Source: Ralstonia insidiosa (lineage in GTDB: Bacteria; Pseudomonadota; Gammaproteobacteria; Burkholderiales; Burkholderiaceae). From it: 64,000 nucleotides of DNA. Under the pieces are notes generated by a model that had not been told where the DNA came from, did not search any database, and saw nothing but the letters and a program-made list of their open reading frames with translations. Where the stretch lies: assembly GCF_008801405.1 (NCBI RefSeq), contig NZ_VZPV01000001.1, forward strand, positions 3,224,001 through 3,288,000. Direction: 5' to 3'. Within the stretch, counting starts at the first letter, position 1; every line of letters starts with the position of its first letter. Shown one piece after another: positions 8,058 through 16,453 of this stretch. Both the position numbers and the translations under genes were made by a program.

Positions 8058-9293
8058 TTACGCCACCACCACACCATCCTTAACCACGCCCGCGCAGGGG
8101 TTGAGGCCCATTGCATAGGCCAGGTCCGCAGGCCGATCGATGCGCCAGAGCGCGAAGTCAGCCACGCAACCCGGGGCGAGCACCCCGCACGTGCCGGACA
8201 AGCCGAGCGCCGCGGCAGCATGGCGCGTAGCACCGGTCAGCGCCTCCAACGGCGTCAGGCGGAACAGCGTGCACGCCATGTTCATCGCCAGCAGCAGCGA
8301 CGTCAGCGGCGAGGTGCCTGGGTTGGAGTCGGTCGACACCGCCATCGGCACACCAGCTTCACGTAAGGCAGCCATTGGCGGGAGGCGCGTTTCACGCAGG
8401 CAGTAGAACGCGCCGGGCAGCAGCACGGCCACCGTGCCGGCCTGGGCCATGGCGGCGATGCCGGCGTCGGTCAGGCATTCGAGGTGGTCGGCAGACAGCC
8501 CGCCGTAACGTGCCACCAGCGCCGCGCCGCCCTGATCGGAAAGCTGCTCAGCATGCAGCTTGACCGGTAGGCCCAGGCGTTGCGCTGCGTCGAACATGCG
8601 CGCCGTCTGCGCGGGCGTGAAGCCGATGCTCTCGCAGAACGCGTCGACGGCATCGACCAGTCCCTCTTCCGCCAGTGCGGGCAGCACCTGGGTGCAGAGG
8701 TAGTCGATGTAGTCACCCGCACGGCCGGCAAACTCGGGGGGCACAGCGTGTGCGCCCAGGAACGTCGTCCGCACACGCACCGGCAGCGATTGGCCGAAGC
8801 GGCGCGCGACGCGCAGCATGCGGCACTCGGTTTCCAAGTCCAGGCCGTAGCCAGATTTGATCTCGACGGTGGTGACGCCTTCGGCGCGCAGTGCGTTCAG
8901 GCGCGGCAGGCTGGCTTCGGCGAGTGCATCTTCGCTGGCCGCACGCGTGGCGCGCACGGTGGAGAGGATACCGCCGCCCGCCCGCGCGATCTCTTCGTAG
9001 GGCACGCCGTTCAGACGCGCTTCGAATTCGTTGCTGCGGTTGCCGGCGTAGACGAGGTGCGTGTGGCAGTCGATCAGGCCGGGCGTGAGCCATGCGCCGC
9101 CGCCATCGTGCTCGCGCGTGGCGCGGGCGTTGGCAGGTAGATCGGCACGTGCACCCAGCCACGCGATGCGACCGTCCTTGACGGCGATGGCGCCATCGCG
9201 GATCTCGCCATAGCCGTCGGCATCAGCCGCCAGCGTGGCGAGGTGGACGTTGGTCCAGAGCGCATCCCAGTGCAGGTCGGCTTGATCAGTCAT
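8058..9293 (-). CDS. hutI: Imidazolonepropionase (HutI)
   Basis: Third step of histidine degradation: hydrolyses 4-imidazolone-5-propionate to N-formimino-L-glutamate. A 411-aa amidohydrolase with the metal-binding HxH in LIDCHTHLVYAGNRSNEFE, the KSGYGLDLETE motif, the metal His of VKLHAEQLSDQGG, the active-site SADHLE, and the metal Asp in AVSTDSNPGTSP. The start ATG at 9293 lies inside the 3' end of hutG (8-bp overlap). The 36 extra codons upstream fall entirely within hutG and are not conserved-looking. Last gene of hutUHGI. Confidence 0.96.
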   Translation of the reverse strand: MTDQADLHWDALWTNVHLATLAADADGYGEIRDGAIAVKDGRIAWLGARADLPANARATREHDGGGAWLTPGLIDCHTHLVYAGNRSNEFEARLNGVPYEEIARAGGGILSTVRATRAASEDALAEASLPRLNALRAEGVTTVEIKSGYGLDLETECRMLRVARRFGQSLPVRVRTTFLGAHAVPPEFAGRAGDYIDYLCTQVLPALAEEGLVDAVDAFCESIGFTPAQTARMFDAAQRLGLPVKLHAEQLSDQGGAALVARYGGLSADHLECLTDAGIAAMAQAGTVAVLLPGAFYCLRETRLPPMAALREAGVPMAVSTDSNPGTSPLTSLLLAMNMACTLFRLTPLEALTGATRHAAAALGLSGTCGVLAPGCVADFALWRIDRPADLAYAMGLNPCAGVVKDGVVVA

Positions 9294-10263
9294 GTGCGGT
9301 CCCTTGCAGGCCAATGCCATCGGCCACGCGTGCAACCAGGCGGGCGGCGACACGTGCCGTGTGGTTGTCGATATCGAGCGACGGGTTGAGTTCCGCCACA
9401 TCGGCCAGCCGCAGCTTGCCCGAGCTGACCACGCGATCGACGATGGGCTCGATCACGTCCATCGACACGCCGCGTGCGGACGGTGCGCTCACACCGGGGG
9501 CAACGCTGGCCGGCAGGACATCCAGGCACATCGTCAGATACACGTGGTCGACCTGGCTCAAGAACACCTCGACCACCTGCAACACATGGGCGAGCTGCAT
9601 GATGTCCATCTCGTCGTCATGCATCCAGCGCACGCCAAGCTGGCGGGCGCGGGCGAACAGCGCTTCGGTGTTGGCGTAGGTGCTCACGCCCAGGCAGGCG
9701 TAGTGGAACGGCCAGCCGCGTCGTGCACAGTCTTCTGCGATCTGACGGAACGGTGTGCCGGAGCTGCCGCGCTCGCCCGCGCGCAAATCGAAATGCGCGT
9801 CGAGGTTGAGGATGCCGATGCGTGGCGCGTCCTTCGACTTGGCCGCCAGATGCCGCGCCAAGCCGCCGAACGAAGCCCATGCGATCTCATGTCCGCCACC
9901 CAGCGCGATCGGGAACGCACCACGGTCGAGCAAGTCGTGCAGCACGCCGGACAACTCGCTCTGCGCCGCTTCCAGCGCATCACCCTGGCACGTCACATCC
10001 CCCGCATCGACAACCATGCGGCCGGCACGCGCCGGCAGGTTGGCGAGCATCTTGCGGATAGCGTTCGGGCCGGCCTGCGCGCCGGTGCGCCCATGGTTGC
10101 GCGCGACACCCGCGTCGCACGCGAAGCCTGCCAGCGCAACCGTATTGGCCAGTGGTGTGGCTGCATCGATGCGGTGGACCGTCTGGTGCCAGCGCAGGCC
10201 CAGCGGGCCCTCTTCCGCATCAACGCGGCCTTGCCAGACGTTCGGTTCAGCTTGGGCCAGCAT
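9286..10263 (-). CDS. hutG: Formimidoylglutamase (HutG, arginase family)
   Basis: Final step of the formamide branch of histidine degradation: N-formimino-L-glutamate to L-glutamate plus formamide. The 325-aa ureohydrolase carries binuclear manganese motifs: GGGHEIAW (His), NLDAHFDLR (DxHxD), and LTMCLDVLPASVAPGVSAPS (the Asp pair, usually DxD, read here as CLD). I chose the ATG at 10263 because it begins 2 bp after the hutH stop. The pathway branch is inferred from the arginase-type HutG and the absence of a formiminoglutamate deiminase gene (hutF) here. Confidence 0.92.
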   Translation of the reverse strand: MLAQAEPNVWQGRVDAEEGPLGLRWHQTVHRIDAATPLANTVALAGFACDAGVARNHGRTGAQAGPNAIRKMLANLPARAGRMVVDAGDVTCQGDALEAAQSELSGVLHDLLDRGAFPIALGGGHEIAWASFGGLARHLAAKSKDAPRIGILNLDAHFDLRAGERGSSGTPFRQIAEDCARRGWPFHYACLGVSTYANTEALFARARQLGVRWMHDDEMDIMQLAHVLQVVEVFLSQVDHVYLTMCLDVLPASVAPGVSAPSARGVSMDVIEPIVDRVVSSGKLRLADVAELNPSLDIDNHTARVAARLVARVADGIGLQGTAHD

Positions 10264-10265
10264 GA

Positions 10266-11846
10266 TCAGACGAGCGCGAGGTCGGCCAGTTGGGTGCGGC
10301 ACGAATCGCCCAGATCGCCGTCGAGCACGAGGCGGCGGGCCGCTTCGATGTCCGGCGCGAAGAGACGGTCTTCACCGTAGTACGCCACGCGCGCGCGGAT
10401 GCAGCCGTGCGCGTGTTGCAGCGTGTCGGACGTGGCCAGCGGCTTGTGGAAGTCGATGCCCTGCGCGGCAGCCAGCGCTTCGATGCCGACGATGGTGGCG
10501 GTGTTCTCGGCCATGTCCTGCAGACGGCGGCCGGCGAAGGTGGCCATGCTGACGTGGTCTTCCTGGTTGGCGGAAGTCGGCAGGCTGTCGACGCTGGCCG
10601 GGTGGGCGAACGTCTTGTTTTCCGACGCCAGGGCAGCGGCCGTCACGTGCGCAATCATGAAGCCCGAGTTCAGGCCCGGTTGCTCGACCAGGAACGGCGG
10701 CAGGCCCGACAGCGTGGAGTCGATCAGCAGCGCAATGCGGCGTTCCGACAGCGCACCGATTTCAGCAATCGCCAGCGCCAGCATGTCGGCAGCAAACGCC
10801 ACCGGCTCGGCGTGGAAGTTACCGCCCGAGATGACTTCGTTGGTGTCGGCGTAGACCAGCGGGTTGTCCGTCACCGCATTGGCTTCGGTGAGCAGCGTGG
10901 CGCCGGCCTGACGGATCAGGTCGAAGCACGCGCCCATGACTTGCGGCTGGCAGCGCAGGCTGTACGGGTCCTGCACGCGCTTGTCGCCCACGAGGTGCGA
11001 CTGGCGGATCGCGCTGCCGGCCAGCAGGTTGCGGTACACGGCTGCAGTAGCGATTTGGCCTTGCTGGCCGCGCACGGCATGTACGCGCGGATCGAACGGC
11101 GCATCGCTGCCCTTGGCGGCGTCTACCGACAGCGCACCGGCCACGGTGGCGGCCTTCAGCAGGCGTTCGGCCAGGAACAGGCCGTTCAGTGCCAGCGCGG
11201 TCGACACTTGCGTGCCGTTGATGAGTGCGAGGCCTTCCTTGGCGGCCAGTGCGATCGGCTCGATACCGGCGGCGGCCAGCGCTGCACGTGCCGGGGTGCG
11301 CACGCCGTTCACGCGCACATCGCCTTCACCCAGCAGGGCCAGCGTCATGTGGGCCAGCGGTGCCAGGTCGCCCGAAGCACCCACCGAACCCTTGGACGGA
11401 ATGCACGGCACGATGCCTGCGTTCAGCAGCGCCAGCAGCGTGTCGATCACAACACGGCGCACGCCCGAGTAACCGCGTGCGAGGCTCGCGGCCTTCATCA
11501 GCAGCACGAGGCGCGCAACGCTGTCGCTCACGTCTTCGCCAGTACCCACGGCGTGCGACAGGATCAGGTTGCGTTGCAGGCGCTCCAACTCGTGCGTGGG
11601 GATCTGCGTTTTGGCCAGCAGGCCGAACCCGGTGTTGATGCCATAGGCCGGGGCACCCTTGGCGACAATGGCCTGCACGGTGGCAGCCGATGCCTCGATG
11701 GCGGCAGCGCAATCGCCCGACAGCGCGACGGGCGTGGGCGCGAGCCACACGCGGCGCAGATCGTCAAAGGACATCGCACCGGGTTGCAGCGTCAGGATGG
11801 GGGGCGTGGTCATGGTGTTCATGGTCAAAGCAATGGGATGTTTCAT
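10266..11846 (-). CDS. hutH: Histidine ammonia-lyase (histidase)
   Basis: First step of histidine catabolism: L-histidine to urocanate plus ammonia. A 526-aa product of the aromatic amino acid lyase family. The self-forming MIO cofactor triad Ala157-Ser158-Gly159 is visible in GSVGASGDLAPLAHM. The family motif AYGINTGFG and the C-terminal QEDHVSM are also present. I chose the ATG at 11846 because AGGGG lies 6 nt upstream; the later in-frame ATGs at 11822 and 11813 lack a Shine-Dalgarno but would give a more typical length. It sits between hutU and hutG. Confidence 0.96.
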   Translation of the reverse strand: MKHPIALTMNTMTTPPILTLQPGAMSFDDLRRVWLAPTPVALSGDCAAAIEASAATVQAIVAKGAPAYGINTGFGLLAKTQIPTHELERLQRNLILSHAVGTGEDVSDSVARLVLLMKAASLARGYSGVRRVVIDTLLALLNAGIVPCIPSKGSVGASGDLAPLAHMTLALLGEGDVRVNGVRTPARAALAAAGIEPIALAAKEGLALINGTQVSTALALNGLFLAERLLKAATVAGALSVDAAKGSDAPFDPRVHAVRGQQGQIATAAVYRNLLAGSAIRQSHLVGDKRVQDPYSLRCQPQVMGACFDLIRQAGATLLTEANAVTDNPLVYADTNEVISGGNFHAEPVAFAADMLALAIAEIGALSERRIALLIDSTLSGLPPFLVEQPGLNSGFMIAHVTAAALASENKTFAHPASVDSLPTSANQEDHVSMATFAGRRLQDMAENTATIVGIEALAAAQGIDFHKPLATSDTLQHAHGCIRARVAYYGEDRLFAPDIEAARRLVLDGDLGDSCRTQLADLALV

Positions 11847-11903
11847 TGTCGCCCCTGCATGAAAAGGCGGTCATTGCAGGGGCACATCGTCTAGTCGTAT
11901 CAA

Positions 11904-11923
11904 ATCCCCGCCCGCGCGGGGAT
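11904..11923. other. Hairpin between hutU and hutH
   Basis: ATCCCCGC (11904-11911), a 4-nt loop CCGC, then GCGGGGAT (11916-11923) form a perfect 8-bp stem. No T tract follows on the minus strand. It may be an RNA stability or processing element that sets the ratio of hutU to hutHGI, rather than a full terminator. Confidence 0.5.
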
Positions 11924-11942
11924 GCCTGAATTCGGTCCGGGC

Positions 11943-13661
11943 TCAGCCGATCATCGGCAGATTCAAACCGTTGCGCTTGGCGCAGGCGACGGCGGTCTCA
12001 TAACCGGCATCAGCATGACGCATCACGCCCGAACCCGAGTCGTTGACCAGCACACGGCCGAGGCGCTTGGCGGCAGCTTCCGTGCCGTCCGCAACGATCA
12101 CCACGCCCGAGTGCTGCGAGTAGCCCATGCCGACGCCGCCACCATGGTGCAGCGACACCCACGTCGCGCCACCGGCAGTGTTGAGCAGCGCATTGAGCAG
12201 CGGCCAATCCGACACCGCATCGGTGCCATCGCGCATCGATTCGGTTTCGCGGTTGGGGCTGGCGACGGAGCCGGTGTCGAGGTGATCGCGGCCGATCACG
12301 ATCGGGGCCTTCAGCTCGCCGTTCTTGACCATCTCGTTGAAGGCCAGGCCAGCCAGGTGACGCTCACCCAGACCCAGCCAGCAGATACGTGCCGGCAGGC
12401 CCTGGAAGGCGATGCGATCACGCGCCATGTCGAGCCAGCGGTGCACGTGCGTGTTGTGCGGGAAGAGTTCCTTGATCTTGGCGTCGGTCTTGTAGATGTC
12501 TTCCGGATCGCCCGACAGCGCCACCCAGCGGAACGGGCCCTTGCCCTCGCAGAACAGCGGACGGATGTAGGCCGGCACAAAGCCCGGGAAATCGAAGGCG
12601 TTCTTCACGCCCTGGTCGAATGCGACCTGGCGGATGTTGTTGCCGTAATCGACGGTCGGGATGCCCATGGCCTGGAAGTCGAGCATGGCTTGCACGTGCA
12701 CGGCGCACGACTTGGCGGCCTCGTCGGTCAGGCGGGCGTGCTGCGACGGATCGCGTTGCGCAGCACGCCATTGCTCGACCGTCCAGCCCACCGGCAGGTA
12801 GCCGTTGACCAGATCATGGGCCGAGGTCTGGTCGGTCACCAGATCCGGCTTCAGGCCGCCGGCGCGGGCACGCTTGACCAGCTCCGGCAAGATTTCCGCT
12901 GCGTTGCCCAGCAGGCCGATCGATACGGCCTCGCCGCGCTCGCAATGGTGGCGGATCAGGTTGAATGCGTCGTCGATGTCCTTGGCCTGCTTGTCGAGGT
13001 AACGCGTACGCAGGCGGAAGTCGATGCTCGATTGCTGGCATTCGATGTTCAGCGACACCGCGCCGGCCAGCGTGGCGGCCAGCGGCTGTGCGCCGCCCAT
13101 GCCACCCAGGCCTGCCGTCAGGATCCACTTGCCGGCGAGCTTGCCGTCGTAATGCTGGCGGCCAGCTTCGGCAAACGTCTCATACGTGCCTTGGACGATG
13201 CCTTGGCTGCCGATGTAGATCCAGCTGCCAGCCGTCATCTGGCCGTACATGAACAGGCCCTTGCGGTCCAGCTCGTTGAAGTGTTCCCAGTTCGCCCACT
13301 TGGGCACCAGGTTGGAGTTGGCGATCAGCACGCGCGGCGCATCCGGGTGCGTCTTGAACACGCCGACCGGCTTGCCGGACTGCACCAGCAGCGATTCGTC
13401 GTCGTTCAGCTCGCGCAGCGTTTCGAGGATCTTGTCGTAGCAGGCCCAGTCGCGCGCTGCACGGCCAATACCGCCGTAGACAACCAGGTGCTTCGGGTTC
13501 TCGGCCACGTCCGGGTCGAGGTTGTTTTGCAGCATGCGGTAGGCGGCTTCGGTCAGCCAGCTCTTGCAGTGCAGCTCGGTGCCGCGCGGGGCACGGATCT
13601 CGCGCGAGGCGTCGTAACGCGGGTCGTTGGTCAGGTGGGCAGCGTTGGTCGGTGCATTCAT
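11943..13661 (-). CDS. hutU: Urocanate hydratase (urocanase)
   Basis: Second step of histidine degradation: urocanate to imidazolonepropionate, using tightly bound NAD+ as an electrophile. The 572-aa product shows the family start LTNDPRYDASREIRAPRGTE, the glycine-rich WILTAGLGGMGGAQPLA of the NAD site, DQTSAHD, and the active-site region FPGFVPAYIRPLFCEGKGPF with the conserved Cys. The end is SLHHGGGVGMGYSQHSG. First gene of the operon; the HutC operator lies about 45 bp upstream. Confidence 0.98.
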   Translation of the reverse strand: MNAPTNAAHLTNDPRYDASREIRAPRGTELHCKSWLTEAAYRMLQNNLDPDVAENPKHLVVYGGIGRAARDWACYDKILETLRELNDDESLLVQSGKPVGVFKTHPDAPRVLIANSNLVPKWANWEHFNELDRKGLFMYGQMTAGSWIYIGSQGIVQGTYETFAEAGRQHYDGKLAGKWILTAGLGGMGGAQPLAATLAGAVSLNIECQQSSIDFRLRTRYLDKQAKDIDDAFNLIRHHCERGEAVSIGLLGNAAEILPELVKRARAGGLKPDLVTDQTSAHDLVNGYLPVGWTVEQWRAAQRDPSQHARLTDEAAKSCAVHVQAMLDFQAMGIPTVDYGNNIRQVAFDQGVKNAFDFPGFVPAYIRPLFCEGKGPFRWVALSGDPEDIYKTDAKIKELFPHNTHVHRWLDMARDRIAFQGLPARICWLGLGERHLAGLAFNEMVKNGELKAPIVIGRDHLDTGSVASPNRETESMRDGTDAVSDWPLLNALLNTAGGATWVSLHHGGGVGMGYSQHSGVVIVADGTEAAAKRLGRVLVNDSGSGVMRHADAGYETAVACAKRNGLNLPMIG

Positions 13662-13704
13662 GTGAGGTCTCCTGCGAACTCCTTGGGTGTGCTGCGCATC
13701 TTAT

Positions 13705-13718
13705 GTTGTATATACAAC
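13705..13718. promoter_or_regulatory. HutC operator palindrome
   Basis: GTTGTATATACAAC is a perfect 14-bp palindrome in the divergent hutU-hutC intergenic region. It agrees with the TTGTATATACAA-type sites bound by GntR-family HutC repressors. Its position allows control of both hutUHGI and hutC, relieved by urocanate in known systems. Confidence 0.85.
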
Positions 13719-13814
13719 TTAGGCAAGAAAACTTTACAAGCTAAGAGCAAACCCTGATGATGGCTGCCATCCGCACATCACATCGGCCGCCAAGCCGCAC
13801 CCAAAGTCGACTCC

Positions 13815-14528
13815 ATGTCACAAGATCAGTCCGCCAGCACACCCGCCTTCCAGCGCATCAAGGAAGACATCCTCACGCGCATCCGCAGCGGCGAATGGCA
13901 GGAGGGCGAAATGATTCCGGGGGAGACCACGCTGGCGCAGACCTTCAGCGTGTCGCGCATGACGGTCAACCGCGCACTGCGCGAACTGACCGCCGAGCAG
14001 ATCCTCACGCGGGTGCAGGGGCTGGGGACGTTCGTCGCGCAGCAGAAGTACCAGGCGACGCTGGTGGCGATCCGCAACATCGCCGAGGAGATTGCTGCAC
14101 GCGGCCACCAGCACCGGGCCGAGCTGCACAAGCTCGAACGCGCACGCGCCAACGAGGCGCTGGCAGCGGCGTTTGGCGTGTCAACGGGGTACCTGCTGTT
14201 CCACTCGCTGATCGTGCATTTCGAGAACGACCTGCCGATCCAGGCGGAAGACCGCTGGGTGAATGCCGCGCTCGCCCCCGAGTACATGGAGCAAGACTTC
14301 ACGCAGACCACGCCGAATGCCTACCTGATGCGTGCCGCCCCGCTGCAGGGTGTGGACTACGGCATCGAGGCCCGCCTGCCCCCGCGCGAAATCGCCGAGA
14401 TGCTGCACATGGATGTGCGCGAGCCTTGCCTGATGCTGCGTCGAAAGACCCTGTCGCAGGGTCAGGTCGCTTCGGTGGCGACCATGTGGCACCCGGGTGG
14501 GCGCTATCAGTTCACGGGGAGTTTCTAG
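13815..14528 (+). CDS. hutC: Histidine utilisation repressor HutC (GntR/HutC family)
   Basis: Transcriptional repressor of the hut genes, released by urocanate. The 237-aa product has an N-terminal GntR winged helix (about residues 12-75: FQRIKEDILTRIRSGEW, FSVSRMTVNRALRELTAEQI, RVQGLGTFVA) and a C-terminal UTRA ligand-binding domain (to about 235). It is divergent from hutU across the operator palindrome. Its 3' end overlaps the next minus-strand gene by 4 bp. Confidence 0.95.
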   Translation: MSQDQSASTPAFQRIKEDILTRIRSGEWQEGEMIPGETTLAQTFSVSRMTVNRALRELTAEQILTRVQGLGTFVAQQKYQATLVAIRNIAEEIAARGHQHRAELHKLERARANEALAAAFGVSTGYLLFHSLIVHFENDLPIQAEDRWVNAALAPEYMEQDFTQTTPNAYLMRAAPLQGVDYGIEARLPPREIAEMLHMDVREPCLMLRRKTLSQGQVASVATMWHPGGRYQFTGSF

Positions 14529-15193
14529 GCCGCAGTGTGTGCTGCGCTGGGACTCAGCGCGGGTTCACCAGGCCACGGCAACCCCGCCCATGCGCCGTCG
14601 AGGCCAAGCAATTGGCGCACGTGGTATGCATCAAAGCCACTGCCCAGCGGATCGGCGCGAAACGCGGCCACCCACTGCCGCCGCCCGGCAATGAAGGCGT
14701 GGCCGAAGTCTTCCCAACCGGCAAAACAATCCTGTGCACGCTGCGCATTGAGCAGCAGCACCCGCCACGCCACCATCGGGTCGGCCCACCCCATCAGCAT
14801 GGCGTTGCGCACCAGGAACGCCATGCGCACGCAGGCAAACGCTAGCGCCGCACGCGGGTCATCCGTGGGCTGCAGCGCATGCAGATCAGCGCGAAACCAT
14901 TGCGCCTCCAACACCCGTGAAAGATGAGCCCTCACCTCGTCGTCGGATGTGGTGGGGCGCAGTTCCATCTGGTGCAACAACGGCGTGCGAAACAGTTTGC
15001 GCGTCTCTTCATTGAGCGCCGTCGTGGCGGGACTCATGAAGCCCGTCAGGCCAGTCGCTTCCACCATGGGTTGTGCCAGCGCCAGCGCCCAGTGCTTGCG
15101 CGGCGTGAAGGCCGCCTGCTTGGCGGGGCGGAAGTACCGGACCACACGCCACAGCACAACCACCGCCAGCAGAATCTTGAGCCAGGTGGGCAT
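14525..15193 (-). CDS. DUF1266-like protein with N-terminal membrane anchor
   Basis: Function unknown. The 222-aa product starts with one hydrophobic segment (WLKILLAVVVLWRVVRYF). A Trp-rich domain follows that resembles DUF1266: RAALAFACVRMAFLVRNAMLMGW, and WEDFGHAFIAGRRQW near the C-terminus. It is the last gene of a tight operon; its ATG at 15193 lies 12 bp after the stop of the PcfJ-like gene. The DUF1266 assignment is from recalled pattern, not a profile search. Confidence 0.7.
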   Translation of the reverse strand: MPTWLKILLAVVVLWRVVRYFRPAKQAAFTPRKHWALALAQPMVEATGLTGFMSPATTALNEETRKLFRTPLLHQMELRPTTSDDEVRAHLSRVLEAQWFRADLHALQPTDDPRAALAFACVRMAFLVRNAMLMGWADPMVAWRVLLLNAQRAQDCFAGWEDFGHAFIAGRRQWVAAFRADPLGSGFDAYHVRQLLGLDGAWAGLPWPGEPALSPSAAHTAA

Positions 15194-15205
15194 GGATGTC
15201 CTCGC

Positions 15206-16453
15206 TTATCCGTGGCGTGCGCCGGCTTGCGTGGCCAGCGCTTCCGCTTCCCGTGCGGACATGTCGGGCCACGGCACGTCTTCCGTCATGAAACCCGCGT
15301 CGGGGCTGTCGGGACTGGCCGACGGCATGCCCGCTCCCCGCTTGGTGCGCGCCTGGCGCGTGGCGTAGGCAACCGATGCCGCACGCGGCGGATGCTCGGC
15401 CAGCAATGCCGGTTGGCGTGCCGCAATGAGCCACTCCACCATGGGCGTCGGCGCGCGCAGGCGCGGGAACAACTGCGGATGGTGCGCCACCAGTTGCGTC
15501 TGCGTGGCCGCATCGGTCACATCCTCAATCCGCTGCCAGCCAACAGGCGTGCGCACCAGGCCGATGGCGATGCAGTCTGCCGGTGTGTCGCCACCGGGTG
15601 CCAACGCGTTGAGGCAGGCCAGCACATCGCCGACATAGCGGTCGATCGGCGGACGATTCTGCTTGCCTTTGACCTGCTCGACCGTCAGCGCGCCGTCGGC
15701 CCCCACGATCAGGCTGATGGTGATGTGCGGCTGCCCGCTGGCATCACGAAAGCTCAGCAGACGCAGGCGCTGTTGTTCGATGGCTTCGGCATAGCGCTCG
15801 CCGTAGCCGCCGGACAGCGTGCGGCGATCGGCGAACTGGCCGAGGCAATGGCGCATGACATAGCTCTCGAAGGCCATCTCGGCGCGCAGCAAGGTGCTGT
15901 CATGCCGAAACTCGACAAAGCTGCCGTTGGGGGTGGTCAGCAGCGTGAGCAGTGCGTCGGGTTGGCTCTCGCGCCAGCCGCGTTCGATGCGCGCGGCCAT
16001 CTCGGCGTGCTCGCGCTCCCATTGCGCGAGGGCCTGCGGGCAGTTGACGCGGTCGAGCTTGCCCTCCAGCGCGGTGCCCCGGCGCGAGGTCAGGAACTCC
16101 AGCAGCTTCTGCTCCAGCGCCAGCAGTTGAGGCTCGACGGGGTCGATCCACACCACTGGTGCAAGCGCGGCGGCCGCAGCACCGGGGGCAGCTTTGGTGG
16201 CTGTGAAGCGTGCGGCCACCCATTCGGGCAGCGTGGCGGCGCCCAGCGCCTTGCGCGCTTCGTCCAGCGAGGCGATCGGCCGTGCCGGCTCGAAGTTGGC
16301 CACCAGGTGACGATAGAAATGATTCAGCAGCCAGGCACGTACCGGCGCGGCATCACCGCGCGCTTCGCTGCGCGCGATGATGCCCGCCTTCAGCCGATCA
16401 GCGTTGAGTGCGTTGCGCGGGGCGTAGCCGGTTGTCCGGGCGGTGCGGCTCAT
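15206..16453 (-). CDS. PcfJ-like domain protein, function unknown
   Basis: A 415-aa protein. Its central part has the PcfJ-type pattern: a Met-Arg-His-Cys motif (YVMRHCLGQFADR), a later segment LRLLSFRDASGQPHITISL, and VEQVKGKQNRPP. In the PcfJ family this is a conserved MxHC, then an arginine-containing strand, then Q-x-x-G-x-x-N-x-x-P. The chosen ATG at 16453 overlaps the upstream gene stop by 4 bp (ATGA), showing translational coupling. The longer frame is antisense-like sequence within that gene. What the PcfJ domain does is not known to me beyond its occurrence in mobile elements and bacterial loci of unknown role. Confidence 0.65.
   Translation of the reverse strand: MSRTARTTGYAPRNALNADRLKAGIIARSEARGDAAPVRAWLLNHFYRHLVANFEPARPIASLDEARKALGAATLPEWVAARFTATKAAPGAAAAALAPVVWIDPVEPQLLALEQKLLEFLTSRRGTALEGKLDRVNCPQALAQWEREHAEMAARIERGWRESQPDALLTLLTTPNGSFVEFRHDSTLLRAEMAFESYVMRHCLGQFADRRTLSGGYGERYAEAIEQQRLRLLSFRDASGQPHITISLIVGADGALTVEQVKGKQNRPPIDRYVGDVLACLNALAPGGDTPADCIAIGLVRTPVGWQRIEDVTDAATQTQLVAHHPQLFPRLRAPTPMVEWLIAARQPALLAEHPPRAASVAYATRQARTKRGAGMPSASPDSPDAGFMTEDVPWPDMSAREAEALATQAGARHG

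Noticed and set aside
10290..13757. Two long plus-strand frames (534 and 611 codons) opposite hutH and hutU
   Set aside because: Antisense to intact hut genes, low-complexity His/Arg/Gln composition.
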